The notes: generated from the sequence alone by a model not told the origin. 64,000 nt of DNA from Neorhizobium huautlense (GCF_030811685.1 NZ_JAUSRF010000005.1:124001-188000); one strand, 5' to 3'. Shown: positions 17,103 through 26,029, counted from the first letter of the stretch. Made by a program: numbers and translations.

Positions 17103-17969
17103 ATGAACCCCATGATCAAGGCCGGTCTTGCCGGCCTAACGACACTTATTGTCTGTAGTTCCGCCATCTCCACCCCGGCTTTCGCGATCGGCGATACGAT
17201 CAAGACCGCGATCGACGGCACCTTCGCGCCCCATGCCATGCCAACGCTGGATGGCAAGATCGAAGGTTTTAATGTCGATCTGATCAACCTGATCGGCGAA
17301 CGTCTCGGCAAGAAGGTCGAACTGACCGGAGCGCAGTTTTCGAGCCTCATCCCGGCCCTGCAGGCCGGTACCTACGACTTCCTTGCCGCACCGGTGACGG
17401 TCAACAAGGAACGTGCTGCCAGCCTTCTCTTCAGCGAAGGTTTCATGGATACCAATTTCAGCTTCGTCGTGCCGGCCAATGCGCCGGACTTCAAGACGCT
17501 GGAAGATTTCAAGGGCAAGACGATCGCCGTCAACAAGGGCTCTGCCTATGACAGCTTTTTGCGTGAGAAGGAGGCTGAATACGGCTGGAAGGTTGAAAGC
17601 TATGGCACCAATTCTGATGCGGTCGCAGCCGTGATGGCCGGTCGTGCCGATGCAAACCTTGCCGGCAATACGGTGGCCGCCTGGGCGGTCAAGCAGAATG
17701 CGCGGCTGAAACTGTCCTATGAATATTCCACCGGCCTCGTCTGGGCTTTCCCCTTCCGCAAGGGCGACGAAGCCAATCGCGATCTGGTCGAAAAGGCGAT
17801 GGAATGCCTGAAGATCGATGGCTCGATGGCAAAGCTGTCGGAAAAATGGTTCGGCGTCACGCCGGCTGCAGGCACCACCATCGTCACGCCCACCAAGGGT
17901 TTTGGCACGCCCGGCTTTGAGGGGTATGTCGAGGATGAACACAAGCCATCCTGCGATAACCTGAAGTAA
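17103..17969 (+). CDS. ABC transporter substrate-binding protein, family 3 (polar amino-acid type)
   Basis: 288 residues with a Sec signal peptide (hydrophobic 6-25, cleavage near AFA-IG at about 28) and an SBP_bac_3 fold: GTFAPHAMPTLDGKIEGFNVDLINLIGERLG, then LIPALQAGTYDFLAAPVTVNKERA. AGGAGAACATCG precedes the start. It is the periplasmic receptor for the importer at 18117-20216; genes downstream make hydantoinase and N-carbamoyl-D-amino-acid hydrolase, so a hydantoin, carbamoyl amino acid or D-amino acid is a plausible ligand. The AT-rich stretch around 16985-17030 upstream probably holds the operon promoter. Confidence 0.9.
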   Translation: MNPMIKAGLAGLTTLIVCSSAISTPAFAIGDTIKTAIDGTFAPHAMPTLDGKIEGFNVDLINLIGERLGKKVELTGAQFSSLIPALQAGTYDFLAAPVTVNKERAASLLFSEGFMDTNFSFVVPANAPDFKTLEDFKGKTIAVNKGSAYDSFLREKEAEYGWKVESYGTNSDAVAAVMAGRADANLAGNTVAAWAVKQNARLKLSYEYSTGLVWAFPFRKGDEANRDLVEKAMECLKIDGSMAKLSEKWFGVTPAAGTTIVTPTKGFGTPGFEGYVEDEHKPSCDNLK

Positions 17970-17979
17970 CGTGCGTGGC

Positions 17980-18013
17980 GGACAGGTGGGCGCCTCCCGC
18001 CTGCCTGTCCGTG
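17980..18013 (+). other. hairpin between binding-protein and ATPase genes
   Basis: GGACAGG and CCTGTCC arms enclose a GC-rich loop that can pair further (GGCG/CGCC). No T-run follows. Such hairpins after a binding-protein gene typically stabilise the upstream mRNA or dampen downstream expression, raising the binding protein to transporter ratio. Confidence 0.5.
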
Positions 18014-18116
18014 ACCGTGTTCGACTGGAAAGCCTGTTGCTGCATGCTGTGGATAGGGTTCGATACCGCTCGCAGCCCTGCAACAGGAAACATCGCGCCT
18101 GCCGGAGTAGCCCTGA

Positions 18117-18860
18117 ATGGCCAAACGCCCCATGCTGGAAATCGCCGCGCTGGAAAAGCGCTTTGGCGACAATACCATCCTCAAGCAGATCGACCTGAAA
18201 GTGGCGGAGGGCGAGCTCGTCTTCGTCATAGGCCCGTCCGGTTCGGGCAAAAGCACCATGCTGCGCTGTTGCAACAGGCTCGAGCAGCCGACATCCGGTG
18301 ATATCATCGTTGATGGCCGCAATATCATGGCCGGTACCAGCCGCGATCTGGCACAGATGCGCCTGCAGATCGGCATGGTGTTTCAGGGGTTTCATCTTTA
18401 CCCGCACATGAATGTGCTGAAAAACGTCACGCTTGCGCAGCGCAAGGCGCTGAAGCGCAGCAAGGCGGAAGCCGATGTGCGCGCCATGGATATGCTCGAA
18501 CGTGTCGGCCTTGCTCACAAGGCGGATGCCTATCCATCCGAACTGTCGGGCGGCCAGCAGCAGCGCGTGGCGATCGCCCGCGCGCTCGCGCTCGATCCGA
18601 AAATCATGCTGTTCGATGAACCCACCTCCGCGCTTGATCCCGAACTCGTCGGCTCGGTTCTGAAAGTGATGAAGGATCTGAAATCCAAGGGCATGACGAT
18701 GCTGGTCGTCAGCCACGAAATGGGTTTTGCCCGAGAAACGGCGGATCGGGTCGTGTTCATGGATGGGGGTGTCATCGTCGAAGAGGGCACGCCCGACGAA
18801 ATTTTCGGCGCTCCCAAGGCCGAGCGCACCCGTGCCTTCCTCTCTCGCGTGGCTGGGTGA
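18117..18860 (+). CDS. ABC transporter ATP-binding protein, polar amino-acid type
   Basis: 247 residues: Walker [10 protein letters not shown] (39-47), Q-loop in [18 protein letters not shown], signature [15 protein letters not shown], Walker [15 protein letters not shown] and the H-loop [10 protein letters not shown]. The sequence is that of GlnQ/HisP-type ATPases. It energises the importer formed with the two permeases that follow at 18867 and 19551. Confidence 0.93.
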   Translation: MAKRPMLEIAALEKRFGDNTILKQIDLKVAEGELVFVIGPSGSGKSTMLRCCNRLEQPTSGDIIVDGRNIMAGTSRDLAQMRLQIGMVFQGFHLYPHMNVLKNVTLAQRKALKRSKAEADVRAMDMLERVGLAHKADAYPSELSGGQQQRVAIARALALDPKIMLFDEPTSALDPELVGSVLKVMKDLKSKGMTMLVVSHEMGFARETADRVVFMDGGVIVEEGTPDEIFGAPKAERTRAFLSRVAG

Positions 18861-18866
18861 GGCGGG

Positions 18867-19541
18867 ATGGAGCGCTTTCTCGAAACCTTCTTCAATCCGG
18901 TGGTGATGGCCAAATACGCACCTGACGTTATTGCCGGCATGGGCGTGACGCTCGCCATTGCAGCCGCCGTCATCGTCGCCGGTATCGCTCTTGGTCTGGC
19001 CCTTGCCTGCCTGCGCGCCTATCGCCGCAAGGTTTTGAATTTCTTCATCATCTGCTACGCCGACATTTTTCGCGCCCTGCCGCCGCTGGTGCTGATCCTC
19101 ATCCTCTATTTCGGCTTCCCGTCAATCGGCATCCGCCTGTCCGGTGCCATGGTGCTTTTCATCGTCCTGTCTTTGACGCTGGCAGCCTTTGCCGAAGAGA
19201 TTTTCTGGGCGGGTTTTTCCGCGGTGGAAAAGGGCCAATGGGAGGCGGGCATCGCAACAGGCCTCGGTTTTACCCGCACGCTCGCGTTCGTGGCGCTGCC
19301 GCAGGCCGTCAGGCTCGCCATGCCGCCGCTGGTCAATCGTGTGCTGGCCATCACCAAGATGACGGCGCTGGGATCGGCCATCGGCGTGGTCGAGATCCTG
19401 TCGGCCTCCACCACGGCCCAGAGTTTTTCCGGCAGTGCCACGCCGCTCACCCTGTCGGTCATCGCCTATCTGGTTATCTTCATGCCCATGGTGGTGCTGG
19501 CCCGCTGGCTGGAAAATCGCACCGCCTGGAAAAAGCGATAG
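18867..19541 (+). CDS. ABC transporter permease, polar amino-acid (His/Glu/Gln) type
   Basis: 224 residues with about five membrane segments and the HisM-family loop EAGIATGLGFTRTLAFVALPQAVRLAMPPLVN near residue 130. DIFRALPPLVLILILYFG is the characteristic N-terminal half motif. It starts six bases after the ATPase stop. It is paired with the second permease at 19551. Confidence 0.92.
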   Translation: MERFLETFFNPVVMAKYAPDVIAGMGVTLAIAAAVIVAGIALGLALACLRAYRRKVLNFFIICYADIFRALPPLVLILILYFGFPSIGIRLSGAMVLFIVLSLTLAAFAEEIFWAGFSAVEKGQWEAGIATGLGFTRTLAFVALPQAVRLAMPPLVNRVLAITKMTALGSAIGVVEILSASTTAQSFSGSATPLTLSVIAYLVIFMPMVVLARWLENRTAWKKR

Positions 19542-19550
19542 GAGCCGGAC

Positions 19551-20216
19551 ATGGATATTTTGATCGACCAGTTCTTCAATGTCGCGATCATGCAGAAGGC
19601 ATTTCCGCTGCTTCTCAAAGGGCTGTGGATGACATTGCAGCTCTGCGTTGCCGTCATCCTGCTCGGTCTTGTCGGCGGCCTGTTCGTGGCGCTCGGCAAC
19701 CTGTCGCCGCGCCGCTGGCTGCGCTGGCCGACGATTGTCTATATCGATGTCTTTCGCGCGCTGCCGCCGCTGGTTCTGCTGATTTTCATCTATTCCGGCC
19801 TGCCCTTTGCCGGCATCAACGTGTCGCCATTCACCGCTGTCGTTATAGCCTTCCTGCTCAACAACTCCTCCTACTATGCGGAGGTCTATCGCGCCGGGCT
19901 GATCTCGGTCGCGAAAGGACAATGGGAAGCGGCGGCGTCGACCGGCCTCAGCCGCAGCCAGTCGCTGGTCTATGTCGTGCTGCCGCAGGCGGTGCGCAAC
20001 GTCCTGCCGGACCTTCTGTCCAACACGGTCGAGGTCGTAAAACTCACCTCGCTTGCCTCGGTCATCTCGCTGTCCGAACTGCTTTACAGCGCCGACATGG
20101 CCCGGTCAGTCACCTACAATGCCTCGCCGCTGGTGCTGGCGGCGCTGTTTTATCTCGTGCTGTTGTGGCCGCTGGTGCGCCTCGTCAGCCATTTCCAGCG
20201 GCGGCTTGCCGCCTGA
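19551..20216 (+). CDS. ABC transporter permease, polar amino-acid type (second subunit)
   Basis: 221 residues, homologous to the preceding permease: DVFRALPPLVLLIFIYSG near residue 67 and EAAASTGLSRSQSLVYVVLPQAVRNVLPDLLSN near 125. GGAGCCGGAC lies ahead of the ATG. With the upstream subunit it forms a heterodimeric inner-membrane channel. The carbamoylase gene follows after 22 bases. Confidence 0.92.
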   Translation: MDILIDQFFNVAIMQKAFPLLLKGLWMTLQLCVAVILLGLVGGLFVALGNLSPRRWLRWPTIVYIDVFRALPPLVLLIFIYSGLPFAGINVSPFTAVVIAFLLNNSSYYAEVYRAGLISVAKGQWEAAASTGLSRSQSLVYVVLPQAVRNVLPDLLSNTVEVVKLTSLASVISLSELLYSADMARSVTYNASPLVLAALFYLVLLWPLVRLVSHFQRRLAA

Positions 20217-20238
20217 TCGCATCGAAAGGATTTTTAAA

Positions 20239-21165
20239 ATGACCGTCATGAAGATCGCAGGCGCTCAGCTCGGCGCCATCCAGAAGGCCGAAAGCCGCGA
20301 AAGCGTCGTCAAGCGCATGATCGCGCTGCTCGACGAGGCGGCGTCCAAGGGTGCCGACATGGTCGTTTATCCCGAACTGGCGCTCACCACCTTCTTTCCG
20401 CGCTGGTATATGGAGGATCAGGCCGAGATCGATGTCTGGTTCGAAACCGAAATGCCGAATGCCGCCACCCAGCCGCTGTTCGACCGGGCCCGTGCACTGA
20501 GCATCGCCATCACTTTCGGTTATGCTGAAAAGACCCCAGACGGCCACTATTTCAACACGTCCATCGTCACCGACCGTCAAGCCAATATTGTCGGCAAATA
20601 CCGCAAGGTGCATCTGCCCGGCCATTCCGAATACGATATGGAACGTGCCTTCCAGCATCTTGAAAAGCGCTATTTCGAGCCGGGCGATCTCGGCTTCAAC
20701 GTCTGGCGCAATGAGGGCGTCATCATGGGCATGGCGATCTGCAACGACCGCCGCTGGCCGGAAACGTTTCGCGTGCTGGGGCTGCAGGGCGTCGAACTTG
20801 TCACGATCGGTTACAACACGCCTTCGGTAAACAGCCAGATGAGCGCAGAAGGGCTGGAAAAGCGCCTGTTCCATTCCGACCTGTCGCTGCAGGCCGGCGC
20901 CTACCAGAATTCGACCTATGTCGTCGGCGTCGCCAAGGCCGGCAATGAGGATGGCCATCCGCTGATGGGTGGCTCTATTATCGTCGATCCGGACGGTTTT
21001 GTACTGGCGCGTGCGGTCACCGAGGAAGACGAGCTGATCATTGCCGAATGCGATTTCGAAAAATGCGCTTTTGGCAAAAAGACGATCTTTGATTTCGAAC
21101 GCCACCGCCGTATCGAGCATTATGGCCGTATCACATCGCAGACAGGCGTGATCGTCGAAGTGTAA
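20239..21165 (+). CDS. N-carbamoyl-D-amino-acid hydrolase (D-carbamoylase)
   Basis: 308 residues of the nitrilase superfamily. The catalytic Glu-Lys-Cys triad is visible: Glu46 in VVYPELALTTFFPRWY, Lys123 in YRKVHLPG and Cys168 in MAICNDRRWPE. The stretch ELALTTFFPRW is characteristic of Agrobacterium-type D-carbamoylase (about 304 residues). It hydrolyses N-carbamoyl-D-amino acids to D-amino acids, CO2 and ammonia, the step after the hydantoinase encoded next. The start at 20239 follows CGAAAGGA; a longer open frame from 20053 overlaps the permease and is rejected. Confidence 0.92.
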   Translation: MTVMKIAGAQLGAIQKAESRESVVKRMIALLDEAASKGADMVVYPELALTTFFPRWYMEDQAEIDVWFETEMPNAATQPLFDRARALSIAITFGYAEKTPDGHYFNTSIVTDRQANIVGKYRKVHLPGHSEYDMERAFQHLEKRYFEPGDLGFNVWRNEGVIMGMAICNDRRWPETFRVLGLQGVELVTIGYNTPSVNSQMSAEGLEKRLFHSDLSLQAGAYQNSTYVVGVAKAGNEDGHPLMGGSIIVDPDGFVLARAVTEEDELIIAECDFEKCAFGKKTIFDFERHRRIEHYGRITSQTGVIVEV

Positions 21166-21175
21166 GGGGAGTGCG

Positions 21176-22636
21176 ATGAGCGAGTTCGATACCGTCATCC
21201 ACGGTGGCCGCGTCGTTACCGCGTCGGATGTCTTCGACGCCGATATCGGCATCACGAACGGACGCATTGCCGCGATTGCCGAAAAGATCGCCGGTGGTGA
21301 TCGACGTATCGATGCGGGCGGCAAACTGGTCATGCCGGGCGGTATCGAAGCGCATGCGCATATCGCTCAGGAAAGTTCGAGTGGGCTGATGAGCGCGGAT
21401 GACTATTACTCCGGCTCAGTGTCGGCGGCCTTCGGCGGCAATTCCTCGTTCATACCCTTCGCCGCCCAGCATCGCGGCCAGTCGATTGCGGATGTGATCG
21501 CCACCTATGACGGGCGTGCCGCGCCGAACTCGGTGCTCGATTATTCCTATCACCTGATCATCTCGGACCCGTCCGTGTCGGTTCTGGAGGAGCTGCCGGG
21601 CGTGTTTGCGCGCGGCATCACCTCGTTCAAGGTGTTCATGACCTATGACCTGATGAATATCGGCGATGGCGGCATGCTCGATATCCTGACGGTTGCCAAA
21701 ACCCATGGCGCGCTCACCATGGTCCATGCCGAAAACAACGACATGGTCAAATGGATGAACAAGCGGTTCGCAGCCGCCGGTCTCACCGCGCCAAAATACC
21801 ATGCGGTCAGCCGGCCGGAACTGGCGGAAGAGGAAGCCATCAACCGCGCCGTCTCGCTGGCAAAACTGGTCGATGCCGCGCTGTTCATCGTGCATGTCTC
21901 GACGGCGGGCGGTGCCGCCATCGTGCAGCGGGAAAAACTGGCCGGCACAAAACTATTCGCCGAAACCTGCCCGCAATATCTGGCGCTGACACGCAATGAT
22001 CTCGACCGGCCCGGCATGGAAGGCGCAAAATTCATCTGCTCGCCGCCGGTGCGTGATGTGGCAACGCAGACGGCTTTGTGGCGGCATGTGCAGTCCGGCA
22101 CGTTCGAAAGCGTGTCGTCGGATCATGCGCCTTACCGTTTCGATGCCAGCGGCAAGTTTGCTAATGGCACCGATGCACCTTATCCGAAAATTGCCAACGG
22201 CATGCCGGGCATCGCCATGCGGCTGCCCTATCTGTTTTCCGAGGGCGTCGGCAAAGGCCGCATCACGCTTCAGCAATTCGTGGCGCTGTCGAGCAGCAAT
22301 GCAGCCAAAACTTTCGGCATGGCCAAGAAGGGCACGATTGCGCCCGGTTTCGATGCCGATATCGCCATATGGGACCCGGAAATGCGTCGCACGGCAACAC
22401 TGGCAGATCAGCACGACAATATGGATTACACGCCCTTCGAAGGCATGGAGATCGAAGGCTGGCCGTTGCTGACCATGAACCGTGGTGATGTCATCGTCGA
22501 GAACGGTGAACTGAAGGCGGAGCGCGGTCGTGGCCGGTTCGTTGCGCGCAATCCGGTCGATCTGACAGGCAAGCCGGGTTACCGCGCCAAGGAATTCGAC
22601 CCGGCGCAGAATTTTGGTGCGGAGATTGCCCCATGA
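21176..22636 (+). CDS. hyuA: dihydropyrimidinase / D-hydantoinase family amidohydrolase
   Basis: 486 residues, a typical hydantoinase length. Metal ligands are complete: His60 and His62 in IEAHAHI, carboxylated Lys152 in GITSFKVFM, His184 in MVHAEN, His240 in FIVHVST and Asp316 in SSDHAPY. It opens the ring of 5-monosubstituted hydantoins (or dihydropyrimidines) to N-carbamoyl amino acids. It stands between the D-carbamoylase and racemase genes, making a hydantoinase role more likely than pyrimidine breakdown. The stop overlaps the racemase start by four bases. The symbol is only indicative, since hyu naming varies. Confidence 0.9.
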   Translation: MSEFDTVIHGGRVVTASDVFDADIGITNGRIAAIAEKIAGGDRRIDAGGKLVMPGGIEAHAHIAQESSSGLMSADDYYSGSVSAAFGGNSSFIPFAAQHRGQSIADVIATYDGRAAPNSVLDYSYHLIISDPSVSVLEELPGVFARGITSFKVFMTYDLMNIGDGGMLDILTVAKTHGALTMVHAENNDMVKWMNKRFAAAGLTAPKYHAVSRPELAEEEAINRAVSLAKLVDAALFIVHVSTAGGAAIVQREKLAGTKLFAETCPQYLALTRNDLDRPGMEGAKFICSPPVRDVATQTALWRHVQSGTFESVSSDHAPYRFDASGKFANGTDAPYPKIANGMPGIAMRLPYLFSEGVGKGRITLQQFVALSSSNAAKTFGMAKKGTIAPGFDADIAIWDPEMRRTATLADQHDNMDYTPFEGMEIEGWPLLTMNRGDVIVENGELKAERGRGRFVARNPVDLTGKPGYRAKEFDPAQNFGAEIAP

Positions 22637-23301
22637 GCACTATCGGTCCCATCCTCGTGATCAACCCGAACAGTTCGGAAAACGTCACCCAGGGTCTACG
22701 CGATGCGGTGGCCGGCATGCAGTTTCCCGGTGGCCCGTTGATCGAATGCGTCACGATAAAACACGGCCCGCCCGGTGTCGTAACCCAACGCCATGTCGAT
22801 GAGGCAGCGCTCAACACTGCAGATCTCATCGAAAGCCGGCCGGATGCATCGGCCTATGTGCTGGCCTGTTATTCGCAGCCCGGTCTCGATCTAGCCCGGT
22901 CGATCACGACAAAACCGGTCTACGGCATTCAGGATGCCGGCGTGTTGAGTGCGCTCGCGCTTGCCGACCTGTTTGGCGTCATTGCCGTTGCCGAAGCTTC
23001 CATCCCGCGCCATCTGCGCAATCTGCGCCGCCTTGGTGTCGATGGTCGCCTTGCGGGGGAAGTGGCCTTGGAAGGATCGATCAGTGTTGCCGAAAGCGGC
23101 CATGGCGAAGAGAGTTACGCAGCGCTTCTGAAGGCCGGCACGAAATTGCGGCAGATGGGAGCGGGCGCCGTTGTGCTCGGTTGCGCCGGCATGTCCGGCC
23201 ATCGCCAGCGGCTGGAGGATGAACTCGGTATTCGCATCATCGATCCGACGCAAGCGGCCGTTGCCATGGCGCTGGGCGGGCTGCTATCGCGAACGTCATG
23301 A
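22633..23301 (+). CDS. hyuE: Asp/Glu/hydantoin racemase family protein (hydantoin racemase)
   Basis: 222 residues. The two catalytic cysteines expected for cofactor-independent racemases are present: Cys79 in LACYSQPG and Cys184 in VLGCAGMSGH. The N-terminus ILVINPNSSENVT is typical of the hydantoin racemase branch. It would racemise 5-substituted hydantoins so that both enantiomers can enter the D-selective route. It overlaps the hydantoinase gene upstream and the LysR gene downstream by four bases each. The symbol is indicative. Confidence 0.88.
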   Translation: MSTIGPILVINPNSSENVTQGLRDAVAGMQFPGGPLIECVTIKHGPPGVVTQRHVDEAALNTADLIESRPDASAYVLACYSQPGLDLARSITTKPVYGIQDAGVLSALALADLFGVIAVAEASIPRHLRNLRRLGVDGRLAGEVALEGSISVAESGHGEESYAALLKAGTKLRQMGAGAVVLGCAGMSGHRQRLEDELGIRIIDPTQAAVAMALGGLLSRTS

Positions 23302-24215
23302 CCGAGCCCGACCAAAAGCCCGAAATCTCCCTGCGCCTCCTGGAAATCTTTGGGGCGATGATGCGCTGCGAGACGACAGTGGAAGCCGCCGAACAGCTGG
23401 GTATTTCGCAACCGGCGGTATCGAACGGTATTCGCCAGCTGGAAACCCAGCTGGGCGTCACCCTGTTCGAACGCCTGCACCGGCGGCTGGAGCCGACGGA
23501 AGAAGCGCTGCTTCTGTTCGAGGACGTACGTCCGGTCTTCAGCATGCTGCGCAATTTTTCCGCCCGCGCCCGCTCCATCCGCCATGGCACGTCGGGGCGC
23601 TTGCGGGTGATGTCGACGCCGCCGCTCGGCAATACGATCGGACCTCTGGCACTTGCGAGCTTCCTGAAGGATCGGCCGGATGTGTCCGTCGCCTATGATG
23701 TCCGCCGCCTCGAACATGTGGTGGATGCGGTGCAGAGCGGTGCTGCCGATATCGGTCTCGGTCTGGCGCTCGAACGCCATCCGTCCGTCAATATCGAGGT
23801 GCTTGCCCGCACGCATATGGTCGCCGTCGTGCCGAAAACCCATGTCATGGCACGCCGGCGCGAAATCACCGTCGGAGACCTGAGCGAACACGGTTTTATC
23901 GGGCTGGAAGCGGAATCGCGCATGGGGCAGATGCTGCGCGATGCTTTCGTGCGGGATGAAAAGAGTTATACGCCGCGTGTCGAGGTGCGCTACTGCGCAA
24001 CGGCAGCGGTTCTGGCCGGCTCAGGCATCGGGGTCGCGGTGGTCGATCCTTACAGCGCTGCGCATCAGCTCTCAACCAGTCTGGTCCAAAGACCTTTCCA
24101 GCCGCCCTGTGAAGTTTCGGCGGTGCTGATCACCCGCAAGGGTGTGCCGCGTTCGCGGCTTCTCCACGGCTTCATCGCTGAACTGAAACGCACGATCACC
24201 GAATTCGTCGGGTGA
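23298..24215 (+). CDS. LysR-type transcriptional regulator of the hydantoin operon
   Basis: 305 residues with an N-terminal helix-turn-helix (ETTVEAAEQLGISQPAVSNGIRQLETQLGVTLFERLHRRLEPTEEA, about 24-70) and a LysR substrate-binding domain. Unusually it is the last gene of the operon it probably controls, joined by an ATGA overlap to the racemase gene, rather than divergent from it. Its ligand may be a hydantoin, carbamoyl amino acid or D-amino acid; nothing in the sequence fixes this. Confidence 0.85.
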   Translation: MTEPDQKPEISLRLLEIFGAMMRCETTVEAAEQLGISQPAVSNGIRQLETQLGVTLFERLHRRLEPTEEALLLFEDVRPVFSMLRNFSARARSIRHGTSGRLRVMSTPPLGNTIGPLALASFLKDRPDVSVAYDVRRLEHVVDAVQSGAADIGLGLALERHPSVNIEVLARTHMVAVVPKTHVMARRREITVGDLSEHGFIGLEAESRMGQMLRDAFVRDEKSYTPRVEVRYCATAAVLAGSGIGVAVVDPYSAAHQLSTSLVQRPFQPPCEVSAVLITRKGVPRSRLLHGFIAELKRTITEFVG

Positions 24216-24244
24216 CCGTGCGCTTGTTTCAAACCACCTTATGA

Positions 24245-24874
24245 TCAGGCGGCGACATCGACCTTTGCGGTCGTGTTGAGATATTCGATCAGGTCTTCGA
24301 TGGTGACGACCAGAAGGCCGTGCTTTTCGGCAAACTTTTCCAGCTGCGGCAGGCGCGACATGGTGCCGTCATCATTGGCAACTTCGCAGATCACGCCCGA
24401 AGGTGCGCGGCCGGCAAGCCGTGCCAATTCGACGGCAGCCTCGGTGTGGCCGGGGCGGGCGCGAACACCTTCCGGGTGGGCGCGCAGCGGAAAAATGTGG
24501 CCGGGGCGGGCAAAATCGTCCGGCTTTGCGTCGCCGGCCGCCAGCGCGCGCACGGTGGCAGAACGGTCGCCAGCGGAAATGCCGGTCGTGGTGCCCGGGA
24601 TGTAGTCTACCGATACGGTGAAGGCGGTCTTCAGCGATTCCGTATTGCGCGCCACCATCAGCGGAATGTCGAGCGCGTCGAGGCGCTCGCCTTCCATCGC
24701 CATGCAGACGAGGCCGCGCGCATGATTCATCATGAAGGCGATATCCTTCGGCTCCGCCGCATCGGCAGCGATAACGAGGTCACCTTCGTTTTCGCGATCC
24801 TCATTGTCGACGACAACCACCATCTCGCCACGGCGGATGGCTTCGATCGCATCTTCAATTTTCGAAATGGTCAT
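24245..24874 (-). CDS. ribB: 3,4-dihydroxy-2-butanone 4-phosphate synthase
   Basis: 209 residues, the monofunctional RibB length (no GTP cyclohydrolase II domain). Active-site blocks are present: VVVVDNEDRENEGDLVIAAD (about 21-40), MNHARGLVCMA, RPGHIFPLRAHPEGVRARPGHTEAAVELARLAG and GVICEVANDDGTM. It converts ribulose 5-phosphate to dihydroxybutanone phosphate plus formate for riboflavin. The ATG at 24874 (MTISKIEDAIE) is chosen; the extra upstream frame would need a TTG. It is preceded by an FMN riboswitch with its own promoter, so it is repressed by FMN. Confidence 0.95.
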   Translation of the reverse strand: MTISKIEDAIEAIRRGEMVVVVDNEDRENEGDLVIAADAAEPKDIAFMMNHARGLVCMAMEGERLDALDIPLMVARNTESLKTAFTVSVDYIPGTTTGISAGDRSATVRALAAGDAKPDDFARPGHIFPLRAHPEGVRARPGHTEAAVELARLAGRAPSGVICEVANDDGTMSRLPQLEKFAEKHGLLVVTIEDLIEYLNTTAKVDVAA

Positions 24875-25004
24875 TTCCAAGCCTTTCAAGGGTTATGCCG
24901 GCGGACCGACATCAAACTCGTGGCCGCTTCTTTCAAGTAAAGCGGACACAAACATCCCTTGGGCGAACAAGCGTCGCACACCCGGTGAAGGGTGGTCTTC
25001 GCAT

Positions 25005-25142
25005 TGTCCTCTTCCATCCGGACTATACCGTCGGCTCCGGCATCTCACCGGATCTGCTGACCCTTCAGTTTCCTGAAGGCGCTCGCGGGCTCCGGAATTG
25101 CTTCCGATACCGCCGGTGGGGAATTGCACCCCGCCCTGAGAA
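25005..25142 (-). promoter_or_regulatory. FMN riboswitch (RFN element) controlling ribB
   Basis: Read on the minus strand from 25142, the leader shows the RFN hallmarks in order: CAGGGCGGGGTGCAATTCCC, CACCGGCGGTA, AGCCCGCGAGCGC, GGTCAGCAGATCCGGTGAGA, GCCGGAGCCGACGGTATAG and TCCGGATGGAAGAGGA. These are the conserved helices and junctions of the aptamer. It ends about 130 bases before the ribB start; the remaining leader probably carries the expression platform. Confidence 0.95.
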
Positions 25143-25150
25143 CAGTTTCA

Positions 25151-25179
25151 ACATAAGTTCTTAATCAAGCAAAATGCAA
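25151..25179 (-). promoter_or_regulatory. candidate ribB promoter
   Basis: On the minus strand, TTGCAT (25179-25174) and TTATGT (25156-25151) are spaced by 17 bases, placing transcription start near 25144, right at the beginning of the riboswitch. The -35 element overlaps one arm of the hairpin at 25169-25200. Confidence 0.5.
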
Positions 25180-25240
25180 GGGCTGACCCTCGCATTTTGC
25201 GTATTCGAACGGTCCGTTGCGGTGAACGGACCGTTCGAAT
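25169..25240. terminator. two tandem strong hairpins downstream of the SDR gene
   Basis: The hairpin at 25203-25240 has a perfect 16-bp stem (ATTCGAACGGTCCGTT, loop GCGGTG). The second, at 25169-25200, has a 14-bp stem with one mismatch (GCAAAATGCAAGGG, loop CTGA). They follow the minus-strand SDR stop by a few bases and separate that operon from the ribB promoter. T-runs are short, so they may act as transcript ends or as insulators. Confidence 0.6.
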
Positions 25241-25246
25241 TCCGTA

Positions 25247-26029
25247 TTACGACATGATCAGGCCGCCATCGACATTGATCGTCTGGCCGGTGATATAGGC
25301 GGCATCGTCGCTAGCCAGGAAGGTAACGAGGCCGGCGACATCCTCGCCCGAACCGGCGCGCTTCATCGGGATTCCTTCAACCCATTCCTTCATCAACTCG
25401 CCCGGCGCATAGTTGCCGAGCAGTTTGCCCCATGCTTCGTCATTGTATGCCCACATGTCGGTTTCGATGATGCCCGGGCAAAAGGCGTTGACGGTGATGT
25501 TGTCGACCGCGACTTCCTTGGCAAGGCTCTGGGTAATGCCGACCACGCCCATCTTGGAGGCGGCATAATGCGGGGTGTAGATGAAACCGTCGCGGGCCTG
25601 GCCGGAGGCGGTGTTGATGATGCGGCCGCCCTTGCCGTGCTTGCGGATACGGGCAATGGCCTCCTGGGCGCAGAGGAACACGCCCTTGGTGTTGACGGCC
25701 ATGACCTTGTCCCATTCGTTTTCGGTCATGTCTTCGATCTTGGCGATGGTGATGACGCCGGCATTCTGGATCGATACGTCGACCGAACCGAATTCCTTTT
25801 CGGCCGCGTCATAAAGCGCCACGACGCTTGCCTTGTCCGTCACGTCGCCGACGAAGGAGATCGCCTTGCCGCCATCGGCCCGGATCTGTTCGGCCACGGC
25901 ATGCACCGATTCCTCGTTCGCGGACACGACGAGATTGGCACCTTCGCGGGCAAAACGCTTGGCGATGGCTGCGCCGATACCGCGGCTAGCGCCGGTGATG
26001 ACGACGGTCTTGTTGGTGAAGCGAGACAT
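25247..26029 (-). CDS. short-chain dehydrogenase/reductase (polyol dehydrogenase type)
   Basis: 260 residues of the classical SDR family: cofactor motif TGASRGIG (12-19), NAG (about 90), and the active site Ser with YAASK (about 157-161). The C-terminal YITGQTINVDGGLIMS is typical. Relatives oxidise sugar alcohols such as sorbitol, galactitol or threitol with NAD. The start at 26029 (MSRFTNKTVVITG) has GGGAGG close upstream. It follows the SorC regulator gene by 26 bases on the same strand and is divergent from the transketolase operon. Confidence 0.85.
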   Translation of the reverse strand: MSRFTNKTVVITGASRGIGAAIAKRFAREGANLVVSANEESVHAVAEQIRADGGKAISFVGDVTDKASVVALYDAAEKEFGSVDVSIQNAGVITIAKIEDMTENEWDKVMAVNTKGVFLCAQEAIARIRKHGKGGRIINTASGQARDGFIYTPHYAASKMGVVGITQSLAKEVAVDNITVNAFCPGIIETDMWAYNDEAWGKLLGNYAPGELMKEWVEGIPMKRAGSGEDVAGLVTFLASDDAAYITGQTINVDGGLIMS

